DNA of 9,217 bases from Desulfocapsa sp. (GTDB lineage Bacteria; Desulfobacterota; Desulfobulbia; Desulfobulbales; Desulfocapsaceae): assembly GCA_020717935.1 (NCBI GenBank), contig DYDK01000057.1:1-9217 (forward strand), read 5' to 3'. Under the pieces are notes generated by a model. It was not told the DNA's origin. It made no database searches and was given only the letters and a program-made list of their open reading frames with translations. This document shows, piece by piece, positions 1-6,266 of the stretch; the stretch's first letter is position 1, and each line of letters opens with the position of its first letter. Both the position numbers and the translations under genes were made by a program.

Positions 1-341
1 TCAATGAAACAGAGGGTTCCAAGGCTATTGCTTATCCATGATTGACGAGGTCTGTATTATTGCCTGCTGGGTGCTTTTTCTGTATTTCTTTGGGGTAGTC
101 AAGGGGCCGGGCTGAGGCTCGTCCCTCCTTCGGTCTGAAGGAACTTCCACTCCCTGTGCCCTCCCTGAATCGTTTCGCCAGCCAGATCAGGGAAATTCTG
201 GTGGACGATAAAGGCAGAGTGATGAGACTGTGTGATGAGTGAGGGGCTGTGAATGCCGTTGCTTCCTCTAAGCACAATTGAGGTGGTATGTAAAAAAGAC
301 TTGACCCCCTCAGGTGATGATGGCAGGGGTATGGCCACAAC
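1..341. other. Gene-free stretch downstream of moaA
   Basis: I see no gene here that I can support. Both strands have short open frames, for example a minus-strand frame from a TTG at 340 to a TAA at 32, but their composition is not protein-like, they have no recognisable motif, and two minus-strand frames overlap over most of their length, as expected of non-coding sequence. The stretch holds the candidate moaA terminator at 292-330, a short hairpin CCTTC/GAAGG near 127-141, and several purine-rich runs. It could be decayed sequence or the leader of a minus-strand gene lying beyond the left edge. I looked for a molybdenum-cofactor riboswitch because of moaA next door and could not make one fit. 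Confidence 0.55.
292..330 (-). terminator. Candidate terminator of moaA
   Basis: On the minus strand, 12 bases after the moaA stop codon, ACCCCT (330-325) can pair with AGGGGGT (310-304, one bulged G) around a 14-base loop. A run of six T (297-292) follows six bases after the stem. The position and the T-run suit an intrinsic terminator, but the loop is large and the gap between stem and T-run is longer than ideal, so this is a moderate call. Confidence 0.4.
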
Positions 342-1379
342 CTATCCGCCGATCTGTGACATCCGGCCCTGGCAATTGACCTGACCCAGTTCTGTGGAAT
401 CGTCGTGCAGGGTATGTCCTTTGGGTTTGTTCACAATGGTTTGGCGGATGGCCTTCCCAATGTCATCGTTTGAGCCGCCTCCGCGCAGTATGGCCTTGAG
501 ATCGGTTTCATGGTCATGGAGCAGGCAGGCCCTGAGTCGTCCCCCTGAGGTCAGGCGTAAACGGTTGCACTGATCGCAGAAATGATGGCTGATGGGGCTG
601 ATAAAGCCAATACGGCCAGTCTGTCCATCCAGTGTGGTCAGTTGATAGACCCGAGCCGGGCCTTCCATTTGTGAACCGGGCAGGGGCTCCAGGTTGCCCA
701 GGGTCGAGAAAATTCCCCTGAGCTCGCTGGCGGCTATAAATCGTTCCCTGTCCCAATTCCCTTTATTGCCGATGGGCATGAATTCGATGAATCGCACCTG
801 CACGGGCTGTCTGGTTGCCAGTCGTGCGAAATCGGCAAATTCATCATCGTTGATCCCCCGCATGGCCACCACATTAATTTTGACATGAAATCCCAGCTCA
901 CAGGCAGTCTGGATGCCTTGCCAGACCTGGGCAAAAAGATCCGACCCGGTGATGGTCTTGAATCGTTGGGGCTGCAAGGTGTCAAGAGAGATGTTCAAAT
1001 TTCTGATTCCGGCCTTGCGCAGTTCAGCAGCGCTGTCATGGAGCAGGACGCCGTTGGTTGTCAGGCGGATTTCTTCCAAACTCTTGATCTGAGCCAGGCG
1101 GCGGATAAAATCCATGACTCCTCTTCTGACCAAGGGCTCACCGCCGGTCAATCGCAGTTTGTTCATACCCATGCTCACGGCCACCCTCACAATTCTCAGC
1201 ATCTCCTCAAAACTCAACAAATCGGCATGGGTGGTGAGAGCAGAAGGGGGCATACAGTAGAGACAGCGCAGGTTGCAGCGGTCAGTGATGGAGAGACGCA
1301 AATACGAGATGGTTCGGGCGTATTGATCCTGAAGCGGGGCCAAGTGCTTGGTTATGCTGGAGTGGGTAGATACCGTCAT
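342..1379 (-). CDS. moaA: GTP 3',8-cyclase MoaA (molybdenum cofactor biosynthesis, radical SAM)
   Basis: MoaA catalyses the first step of molybdopterin synthesis in the cytoplasm: a radical-SAM rearrangement of GTP to 3',8-cyclo-GTP, which MoaC turns into cPMP. The 345-residue protein has the SAM cluster C35-x3-C39-x2-C42 in the stretch TDRCNLRCLYCMP, the GGEP motif at 79-82, the second 4Fe-4S site C268-x2-C271-x13-C285 with the GTP-site arginines of NRLRL (272-276), and the C-terminal Gly-Gly tail (344-345) that MoaA needs for activity. All key residues are present and the length is typical. The frame stays open upstream to 1448, but I chose the ATG at 1379 because AGGAG lies 11 bases ahead of it and because the longer form adds an unconserved tail. 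The gene is divergent from tsaD. No moaC, moaD or moaE is visible, so any Moco partners are outside the window. It implies use of molybdo- or tungstoenzymes. Confidence 0.96.
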   Translation of the reverse strand: MTVSTHSSITKHLAPLQDQYARTISYLRLSITDRCNLRCLYCMPPSALTTHADLLSFEEMLRIVRVAVSMGMNKLRLTGGEPLVRRGVMDFIRRLAQIKSLEEIRLTTNGVLLHDSAAELRKAGIRNLNISLDTLQPQRFKTITGSDLFAQVWQGIQTACELGFHVKINVVAMRGINDDEFADFARLATRQPVQVRFIEFMPIGNKGNWDRERFIAASELRGIFSTLGNLEPLPGSQMEGPARVYQLTTLDGQTGRIGFISPISHHFCDQCNRLRLTSGGRLRACLLHDHETDLKAILRGGGSNDDIGKAIRQTIVNKPKGHTLHDDSTELGQVNCQGRMSQIGG

Positions 1380-1409
1380 AATGCAATAGGCTCCTGCCAT
1401 GAGTGGATA

Positions 1410-1438
1410 TTGACTTTTTCTGGGAAAAAGACCATATA
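1410..1438 (+). promoter_or_regulatory. Candidate sigma-70-like promoter for tsaD
   Basis: TTGACT (1410-1415, five of six bases matching the -35 consensus) is followed after 17 bases by CATATA (1433-1438). An alternative -10, TATAGA at 1435-1440, would need a 19-base spacer. Either would give a leader of about 95 bases before tsaD. The intergenic region 1380-1542 is AT-rich and must also hold the moaA promoter on the other strand, for which I see no clear pair of hexamers. This is a pattern match only. Confidence 0.3.
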
Positions 1439-1542
1439 GATGAGGCAAATTTTATTACCCTGATTTCTTCCCTTTTACGAATATAAATTTCTTTTTCCAA
1501 GGAATTTTCAAAGAATTCCAAAAAGTTCTAAAAAACCATGCT

Positions 1543-2550
1543 ATGCTCATCCTTGGAATAGAAACATCATGTGACGACACCGCCGCCGCCGTTCTTAAAG
1601 ATGGTGTCACCTTGCTTTCCAGCGTGCTCAGCAGTCAGGACCAGATTCATACCCGTTTTGGCGGAGTGGTGCCGGAGCTTGCCTCGCGCCGGCATTTGGA
1701 GGCGATTGTCCCTATCGTCAGTGAGGCCCTGGAACGGGCCGCTGTCACCCTGAGCGATATTGATCTGATTGCGGTTACTCAGGGGCCGGGGCTGATTGGC
1801 TCGCTCCTGGTGGGATTTTCTTATGCCAAGGCTCTTTCTTTCGCCACCAGGATCCCGTTTATTGGGGTGGATCACATGGCTGGTCATTTGCTGGCTGTTT
1901 TTCTGGAAGAAGAAAAACCCCAGTTTCCTTACATTGCCTTGATCGTCTCCGGTGGCACCAGTTCAATCTATCTGGCCCGCAGTTATACAAGCTTTTCCCT
2001 GCTCGGTCGCACTCGGGATGATGCCGCTGGCGAGGCTTTTGACAAGGTGGCAAAAATTCTGGGAATGCCTTATCCTGGTGGCCCGCAGGTCTCTGCTCTG
2101 TCTGCTTGCGGCGATAGGAAGGCCATCAAACTTCCCCGAGCCTGGCTTGAGGAGGGTTCGCTGGACTTTAGTTTTTCCGGTCTGAAAACGGCCGTCCTCA
2201 CCCATTACAAACAATGCCAGCAAAGGGAAATTCCTTTGCAATTAGCAGATATCTGTGCCTCATTCCAGGAGGCCATTGTTACCGTTCTGGTCGAAAAAAC
2301 CATCCAGGCCGCAAAGCGACACAGTATCGAGACCATTGTTATCGGGGGCGGGGTTTCAGCGAATCCCCGCTTGCGAGAATCCATGCTCAACCGTTGCCAG
2401 CAGGAAGGGAAAAAACTCTTTGCCCCTCGTCCTTCCTTTTGCACCGATAATGGGGCCATGATAGCTCTGGCCGGTTTTTATGCGGCTCAAGAATCGGCAG
2501 GAGGGGAGGGGGGATACGATCAGGATGTGTACTCTCGTACCCGTTTATGA
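1543..2550 (+). CDS. tsaD: tRNA N6-threonylcarbamoyladenosine (t6A37) transferase subunit TsaD
   Basis: TsaD is the catalytic subunit of the complex (with TsaB and TsaE) that moves the threonylcarbamoyl group from TC-AMP, made by TsaC, to A37 of tRNAs reading ANN codons. The 335-residue product has the usual length and starts with the family hallmark LGIETSCDDT (4-13), followed by GGVVPELASRRHLE (40-53), the metal-binding HMAGH (H111, H115), SGGTS (136-140), GRTRDDAAGEAFDKVAK (155-171), the glycine-rich IGGGVSANPRLR (267-278), and the third metal ligand in CTDNGAMIA (D302). It is complete and looks functional. The ATG at 1543 places the conserved N-terminus correctly, but no Shine-Dalgarno sequence is visible; an ATG five bases upstream is in another frame. 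DUF2062 follows after 13 bases, so the two are probably co-transcribed. TsaB, TsaE and TsaC are not in the window. Confidence 0.97.
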   Translation: MLILGIETSCDDTAAAVLKDGVTLLSSVLSSQDQIHTRFGGVVPELASRRHLEAIVPIVSEALERAAVTLSDIDLIAVTQGPGLIGSLLVGFSYAKALSFATRIPFIGVDHMAGHLLAVFLEEEKPQFPYIALIVSGGTSSIYLARSYTSFSLLGRTRDDAAGEAFDKVAKILGMPYPGGPQVSALSACGDRKAIKLPRAWLEEGSLDFSFSGLKTAVLTHYKQCQQREIPLQLADICASFQEAIVTVLVEKTIQAAKRHSIETIVIGGGVSANPRLRESMLNRCQQEGKKLFAPRPSFCTDNGAMIALAGFYAAQESAGGEGGYDQDVYSRTRL

Positions 2551-2563
2551 AGGAAGTATCTCG

Positions 2564-3064
2564 ATGAACCCCAAACGCCTTTCAAAGTACTATTTTATCA
2601 AATTCATGCGGCAGAAGGGCAATCCACATTCTCTGGCCGTGGCAACCGCGATAGGATTTTTTGTCGGCTGTACCCCCACCATGCCCTTGCACACGATTAT
2701 GATAGTGGTGTTGTGTCTGCTGACCCGGACTTCCTTTGTGACCGCTTTTCTGGTCAGTAATCTGGCGTGCAATCCTCTGACCTATATTCCCATTTACTAT
2801 CTGTCCACGGTTATCGGCAATATGATTACGCCCTATGAACTCACCTGGCCTCGTATTCAAGAGGTGCTTCATGTCCTCCTGAGTCATCCGGGATTTGGGA
2901 AATCACTACAGGTGATTGTCGAGCTGGGCTATGAAGCCGCTATTGTTTTGCTGGTTGGAGGGGTGGTTCTGGCCTTGCCATGTTCCGTTGTGAGTTATTT
3001 TCTCTCGTTTCGTTTTTTCTTGAAAATCAGACAGAAACGACGGGAAAAGCACCTGTTGAATTAA
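2564..3064 (+). CDS. DUF2062 family membrane protein
   Basis: This 166-residue protein has the DUF2062 pattern: a basic N-terminus (MNPKRLSKYYFIKFMRQKG), a small-residue hydrophobic segment AVATAIGFFVGCTPTMPLHT (25-44) running into a second hydrophobic stretch (about 45-54), and the signature NLACNPLTYIPIYYL (66-80) with its NP-x-T-x2-P core. A last membrane segment (about 128-152) precedes a strongly basic tail (KIRQKRREK). I expect an inner-membrane protein with three to four helices. The biochemical role of the family is not established. The frame is open back to 2480, inside tsaD, but I chose the ATG at 2564 because AGGA lies nine bases upstream and the conserved region begins just after it. 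It sits 13 bases behind tsaD, probably in one operon, and converges on the cytochrome gene with a 15-base gap. Confidence 0.88.
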   Translation: MNPKRLSKYYFIKFMRQKGNPHSLAVATAIGFFVGCTPTMPLHTIMIVVLCLLTRTSFVTAFLVSNLACNPLTYIPIYYLSTVIGNMITPYELTWPRIQEVLHVLLSHPGFGKSLQVIVELGYEAAIVLLVGGVVLALPCSVVSYFLSFRFFLKIRQKRREKHLLN

Positions 3065-3079
3065 AGCTCAAGTCTGCCA

Positions 3080-3352
3080 TCAGTCTCTTTTATGACAGAA
3101 CAGGCAACGATATTTGGGGGGATGGCCTGAGGGGAGGGGGGCAACTCCTTCTGGTGTATGACACTCAGTACAGAATTTCTCGGCCTCTTTTTTCTTCATT
3201 GTCAGGAAGCGATTGTGGTTGTCGTCATGCGGTATTTTGGCAGTAGTCTCTTCTGGTGCTTTGAACAGGAATAAAAGAATAGCTCCGCTGCAGAGAAGAA
3301 AGGCGATATTAAGGGCCAGGGTGTTTCTTTTTTTCTTGATCGTGGTCTGCAT
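3080..3352 (-). CDS. Small membrane-anchored diheme cytochrome c-like protein
   Basis: The 90-residue product has a basic start (KKKR, 6-9), one hydrophobic segment (about 12-30) that would be an uncleaved anchor or signal peptide, and a short periplasmic domain with two haem c attachment motifs, CTECH (61-65) and CLFCH (83-87). H42, H46 and H77 are candidate distal ligands for bis-His haems. The spacing of the two motifs and the PPKYRCLFCHK ending resemble small multihaem cytochromes of anaerobic respirers, so a role in passing electrons near the membrane or periplasm is likely, but the partner is unknown. With no maturation or respiratory genes nearby, the context gives no further clue. The ATG at 3352 puts the anchor at the N-terminus, yet no Shine-Dalgarno sequence precedes it, so the start is less certain than the gene. 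It is convergent with DUF2062 and has its own upstream region full of inverted repeats. Confidence 0.8.
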   Translation of the reverse strand: MQTTIKKKRNTLALNIAFLLCSGAILLFLFKAPEETTAKIPHDDNHNRFLTMKKKEAEKFCTECHTPEGVAPLPSGHPPKYRCLFCHKRD

Positions 3353-3385
3353 AGTCAGGAAGTGTTGAGCAGAAAAGGGTGATTG

Positions 3386-3436
3386 TTAAGCCGTCATAAA
3401 AAAAGGTATACTTTTTTAGCTTCATTTACGGCATAA
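3386..3436. repeat. Nested hairpin with A/T-rich inner stem
   Basis: An outer stem, TTAaGCCGT (3386-3394) with ACGGCaTAA (3428-3436), one mismatch, encloses an inner seven-base stem, AAAAAAG (3399-3405) with CTTTTTT (3411-3417), around the loop GTATA. The inner stem can form on either strand and gives a T-run on either strand, so it could work as a bidirectional terminator. It lies upstream of the cytochrome start and downstream of the flavoprotein gene, and its right end touches the next inverted repeat at 3436. Confidence 0.6.
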
Positions 3437-3493
3437 GAGTCCATTATGAGAAGGGGAAAAACTTGCCCTTCTCACCTTCTCATAATGGACTCT
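3436..3493. repeat. 19-bp perfect inverted repeat ending in the flavoprotein stop codon
   Basis: AGAGTCCATTATGAGAAGG (3436-3454) and its exact reverse complement (3475-3493) flank a 20-base spacer. The last two bases of the right arm lie inside the stop codon of the minus-strand flavoprotein gene (3492-3494). The sequence CCTTCTCA occurs twice in tandem (3467-3474 and 3475-3482), so TGAGAAGGG (3447-3455) can also pair with the nearer CCCTTCTCA (3466-3474), forming a shorter hairpin exclusive of the long one. The likely role is transcription termination or mRNA 3'-end protection for the terC-flavoprotein transcript. A small mobile repeat is the alternative. Confidence 0.75.
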
Positions 3494-4523
3494 AACTTGC
3501 CATTTCTAATTGATTGAACTTGATCAAACCGCATCGCAACCCCAATGACACCAATTCTCCAGCAATGTCGTTAAAGATGAGGTTTTCCCCTGTCCAGTCG
3601 GCCATGCGGCTGTGCAGGCGATGTTTGCGGATAAGACTTTCCATGGCTGTGCTCTGATATGACGCATCAATGATGGTGCGGGCGGCCTCTTCACCGGAAA
3701 TAATGGCCGGATAGATGCCCTCGCCGGTCAGGCCCGAGGCCAGTCCAGCGGCGTCACCAACCAGAAAAATTCGCTTAAATCGCCAACCCTGATAATCAAA
3801 GTTGATATATTCAGCGCGGGCCTGCTCTTTTTCAAGGATAAATCCCCTGTCTGCGGCCCAGGTCAACAGTCCTTTTTTCAGGCATTGGGCCGACATGTTT
3901 GTTCTGGGAGCATAGGCCCCAATCGAGACGGTGCTGGCATGGGGAAAGATCCAGCCATAGCCGTTGTTGAACAAGTGACTGTTCAGATGCCATTCCATTG
4001 TGTGCAGGTTACCAGCAATCTGATAATTGATGCCGATACCCATTTTGTTGCTGGCAAGTCCCAGATGTCTGCGAACCAGGGAGTTTGAACCATCGGCTCC
4101 AACCAGGAAATCGCCACTGATTTCTTTTCGTTGTTTGCTTTCCTTCTGTTCAACCAGTAGTGTCTGTCCCTTGATTTCTTTTACCTGCCAGCCAGTCAGT
4201 ATCTCGGCTCCGGCCTCACGGGCCTGGTGGGCCATATAGCGACCCAGTTTTTCTCGGTTGACCGTGGCGATAATGGGTTGTGACTCTTCAATCCGCACCC
4301 TTTGTCTGCGAGTAATAATGTGTTGCACCGGGAAGGATTTCTCGGCCAAATCAGAAGGGACTCGGCTGATAAGTCCGCCCCAGGTGATGCCGCCGGCACA
4401 GACTTTGGGGCCAATCTCTTTTTTGCGCTCAATAACGAGGGTGGCCAGGCCATGTTCGGCCAGTACCCTGGCACAGGCCAGCCCGCCCGGGCCAGCTCCG
4501 ATAATAATGACCTGAAAAGACAT
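3492..4523 (-). CDS. Geranylgeranyl reductase family FAD-dependent oxidoreductase
   Basis: The 343-residue flavoprotein begins directly with the Rossmann FAD motif IIGAGPGGL (G9-A-G-P-G-G14) and the ribose-binding glutamate of the second strand (IER, 31-33). It then shows KVCAGGI (40-46), matching the Cys-Gly-Gly segment of geranylgeranyl reductases, VGADGSNSLVRR (141-152), the substrate-side GWIFP (190-194), and the second FAD motif FLVGDAAGLASGLTGEGI (253-270). Family members reduce double bonds of isoprenoid chains in archaeal lipids, chlorophyll side chains or quinone tails; which substrate is used in this bacterium cannot be read from the sequence. No membrane segment is obvious, so it is probably cytoplasmic or peripherally bound. 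The ATG at 4523 fits the fold start, though no Shine-Dalgarno is visible. It follows terC by 35 bases on the same strand, so co-transcription is likely, and ends in the inverted repeat. Confidence 0.85.
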   Translation of the reverse strand: MSFQVIIIGAGPGGLACARVLAEHGLATLVIERKKEIGPKVCAGGITWGGLISRVPSDLAEKSFPVQHIITRRQRVRIEESQPIIATVNREKLGRYMAHQAREAGAEILTGWQVKEIKGQTLLVEQKESKQRKEISGDFLVGADGSNSLVRRHLGLASNKMGIGINYQIAGNLHTMEWHLNSHLFNNGYGWIFPHASTVSIGAYAPRTNMSAQCLKKGLLTWAADRGFILEKEQARAEYINFDYQGWRFKRIFLVGDAAGLASGLTGEGIYPAIISGEEAARTIIDASYQSTAMESLIRKHRLHSRMADWTGENLIFNDIAGELVSLGLRCGLIKFNQLEMAS

Positions 4524-4558
4524 GGCAAGAGTGGATGAAAGGCTGAAATGCCGGAAAG

Positions 4559-5320
4559 CTATTGGCTGTCCAAGTCCATGGGTACTGATTTGCGCAGATG
4601 GAGCGGCTCAATCCGTTTGGCCCGCAGTCTCATGTTGAGCATTTCGACAAAGACCGAGAAGGCCATGGCAAAGTAGATATAGCCCTTGGGGATATGGAAC
4701 GAGAACCCTTCGCCAATGAGGGCCATGCCTACCAATAAAAGAAAACTGAGAGCCAACACCTTGATCGTTGGATGTTTTTCCACAAAATTGGAGATGGAGC
4801 CGGCCAGAAAGAGCATGACCCCCACAGCAATGACAATCGCAACCACCATGATGGAGAGGTGATCAGACAGCCCCACTGCGGTAATGACAGAATCCAAGGA
4901 AAAAACGATATCAAGGATGGCGATCTGAATGATGGTTGGCCAGAAGGAGGCGAATTTTTTTTGAGTACCGGGTTCGCGTATCTCGTCGCCTTCAAGGCTT
5001 TCGTGAATCTCCATGGTGCTTTTGGCAAGGAGAAAAAGGCCGCCGCCCACCAGAATCAGGTCGCGACCAGAGACACCGTGCTCAAAAAAAGTAAAAAAAG
5101 GCTCGGTCAGGCGCATAATGAGGGTAATGGAGAAGAGCAGAGCAATGCGGGTGAGCATGGCCAGGGAGAGACCAATCGTTCTGCCGCTGGCCTGTTTGTC
5201 TTTCGGAAGATGGCCAACAAGAATAGCAATAAAGATAATATTATCAACTCCGAGGACAATTTCCAGAGCGGTCAGGGTAAGCAGGGCCATCCAGATTTCG
5301 GGAGAAGCAAGCATTTCCAT
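4559..5320 (-). CDS. TerC family integral membrane protein (YgdQ/YoaE type)
   Basis: The 253-residue protein opens with EIWMALLTLTALEIVLGVDNIIF, read from residue 8, and repeats the acidic signature as ILDIVFSLDSVITAVG (135-150). The paired acidic clusters E20/D26 and D137/D143 inside membrane helices are the mark of the TerC superfamily, whose members are tied to tellurite resistance and, in several bacteria, to manganese export or metal loading of secreted proteins. Seven or so hydrophobic segments are visible, for example about 12-36, 49-70, 88-100, 128-150, 157-179, 188-207 and 213-228. It lacks the CBS and CorC domains that some relatives carry at the C-terminus. The frame is open upstream to a TTG at 5530, but the extension is hydrophilic and unlike the family, so I start at the ATG at 5320; a second ATG at 5314 is possible. 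The ribosome site is weak. It is the first gene of a likely operon with the flavoprotein. Confidence 0.9.
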   Translation of the reverse strand: MEMLASPEIWMALLTLTALEIVLGVDNIIFIAILVGHLPKDKQASGRTIGLSLAMLTRIALLFSITLIMRLTEPFFTFFEHGVSGRDLILVGGGLFLLAKSTMEIHESLEGDEIREPGTQKKFASFWPTIIQIAILDIVFSLDSVITAVGLSDHLSIMVVAIVIAVGVMLFLAGSISNFVEKHPTIKVLALSFLLLVGMALIGEGFSFHIPKGYIYFAMAFSVFVEMLNMRLRAKRIEPLHLRKSVPMDLDSQ

Positions 5321-5415
5321 AGAATTTCTTTGTGTATCCTTTGTATTCTCAGTTTTTTGATGGTATTGACTTGTTGAACTTTTTGCTTCAGCATCATTGA
5401 TAGCAGAAACACTCC

Positions 5416-5456
5416 ATGATAAATGAAAATTGTCAAAATAAGTATCATTTTCATTT
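5416..5456 (-). promoter_or_regulatory. Fur-like dyad and -35 hexamer upstream of terC
   Basis: AAATGAAAAT (5421-5430) and its exact reverse complement (5447-5456) flank a 16-base centre. Within this, the minus-strand 19-mer over 5452-5434, reading GAAAATGATACTTATTTTG, matches 14 of 19 bases of the classical Fur box by my count. The minus strand also has a perfect TTGACA (5436-5431) inside the dyad, but no good -10 lies 16-18 bases beyond it; TATCAT (5421-5416) is too close to serve that hexamer. The arrangement suggests a repressor site on the terC promoter, about 95-135 bases ahead of the start codon. A metal regulator would fit a TerC protein, but this is inference. Confidence 0.4.
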
Positions 5457-5509
5457 TTGCCACCTGTTTTTTTTACGGATACACGGGGCAGTCGCCCAGG
5501 TTGAAGGGG

Positions 5510-5537
5510 TTGAAAATATCCCGATCTCAAGTATGAT
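5510..5537 (+). promoter_or_regulatory. Candidate sigma-70-like promoter for the HAD-DUF445 operon
   Basis: TTGAAA (5510-5515) and TATGAT (5532-5537) each match five of six consensus bases and are 16 bases apart. Transcription would begin near 5544, giving a leader of about 45 bases before the HAD start at 5589. It is the best promoter match I found in the window, read by eye. Confidence 0.45.
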
Positions 5538-5588
5538 GATCTCGTTCGTGAGCTGCCTGTTTTTCCTCTTATTTAATAACTCAATGTA

Positions 5589-6266
5589 ATGATTATGAAT
5601 ATTAGTGGCATAATTTTTGATCTTGATGGCACCTTGCTTGATAGCCTTGACGACTTGGCAGATGCCGCTAATGCGTCGCTGATCCAATGTGGGTTTCCGG
5701 TGCATCCGGTGGCGGCCTATCGCTATTTTGTCGGGGACGGCCTGATGACCCTTATCGAGCGCATTGTTCCCGAGCAGAATCGTTCCCAGTCAGAGATTGC
5801 GGCTTGTATGGGGTTGTTCTCGCAGATCTATGGTCAGGGCTGGGATGTCAAGAGCCGGCTTTATGCGGGGATTGACGATATGCTCCAGCAGTTGCGACAG
5901 GCAGGCCTGCAGCTTGCGATTTTGTCGAATAAACCCCATATGTTTACCCAGCTTTGCGTTCAACGGTTTTTTAGCGCCAAACCCTTTGATTTTGTCTATG
6001 GGCACAGGGAAGGCTTTCCGAAAAAACCGGATCCGTCCGGGGCACAAAAGATCGCCTCTCTGATGAAGTTGCCACCATCGCAGATCCTCTATGTCGGTGA
6101 TACCGCCACCGATATGCGCACCGGCAACGGGGCAGGTATGATAACCCTCGGTGCCCTCTGGGGATTTCGGGAACGACAGGAGCTTGAAGCAAGCGGGGCC
6201 AGTACACTCATCACTCATCCTTCGGAGATTGTGGAGTATGTCCATCGTGTCAATAACAAACCCTGA
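5589..6266 (+). CDS. HAD family hydrolase, phosphoglycolate phosphatase-like (subfamily IA)
   Basis: The 225-residue cytoplasmic protein has all four HAD motifs: DLDGT with nucleophile D11 and acid/base D13, the motif II serine in ILSNKP (S113), the motif III lysine in KKPDPSG (K146), and the Mg-binding VGDTATDM (D171, D175). A helical cap of about 70 residues between motifs I and II places it in subfamily IA, close to phosphoglycolate phosphatase (Gph), which removes 2-phosphoglycolate. Pyrophosphatase- or nucleotidase-type relatives have the same motifs, so the substrate is not certain and I give no gene symbol. Two in-frame ATGs (5589 and 5595) are possible; neither has a visible Shine-Dalgarno. 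The 3' end overlaps the DUF445 gene by 29 bases, so the two are translated from one message. It is divergent from terC. Confidence 0.9.
   Translation: MIMNISGIIFDLDGTLLDSLDDLADAANASLIQCGFPVHPVAAYRYFVGDGLMTLIERIVPEQNRSQSEIAACMGLFSQIYGQGWDVKSRLYAGIDDMLQQLRQAGLQLAILSNKPHMFTQLCVQRFFSAKPFDFVYGHREGFPKKPDPSGAQKIASLMKLPPSQILYVGDTATDMRTGNGAGMITLGALWGFRERQELEASGASTLITHPSEIVEYVHRVNNKP

Noticed and set aside
32..340. Minus-strand frame of 102 codons starting one base after the moaA stop
   Set aside because: It begins with TTG and has a non-protein-like composition. It also runs through the candidate terminator, and a second frame of similar quality overlaps it.
32..341. Molybdenum-cofactor riboswitch near moaA
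   Set aside because: The stretch is downstream, not upstream, of moaA, and I could not fit the conserved stems and loop bases. A covariance-model search would decide.
885..1439. Plus-strand open frame of 184 codons opposite moaA
   Set aside because: It lies antisense to a gene with all MoaA catalytic motifs, its product has no recognisable domain, and its length follows from the codon pattern of moaA.
1501..1519. GGAATT/AATTCC hairpin ahead of tsaD
   Set aside because: A six-base stem in AT-rich sequence without a T-run or other context is easily due to chance.
4772..5377. Plus-strand open frame of 201 codons opposite terC
   Set aside because: It is antisense to a clear TerC protein; the product is hydrophilic and low in complexity, as expected from the complement of membrane-helix codons.
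5321..5588. yybP-ykoY manganese riboswitch ahead of terC
   Set aside because: TerC genes often carry it, but I found neither of its two conserved loop sequences on the minus strand here.
5790..6245. Minus-strand open frame of 151 codons opposite the HAD gene
   Set aside because: It is antisense to a gene with all four HAD motifs and shows no family signature.
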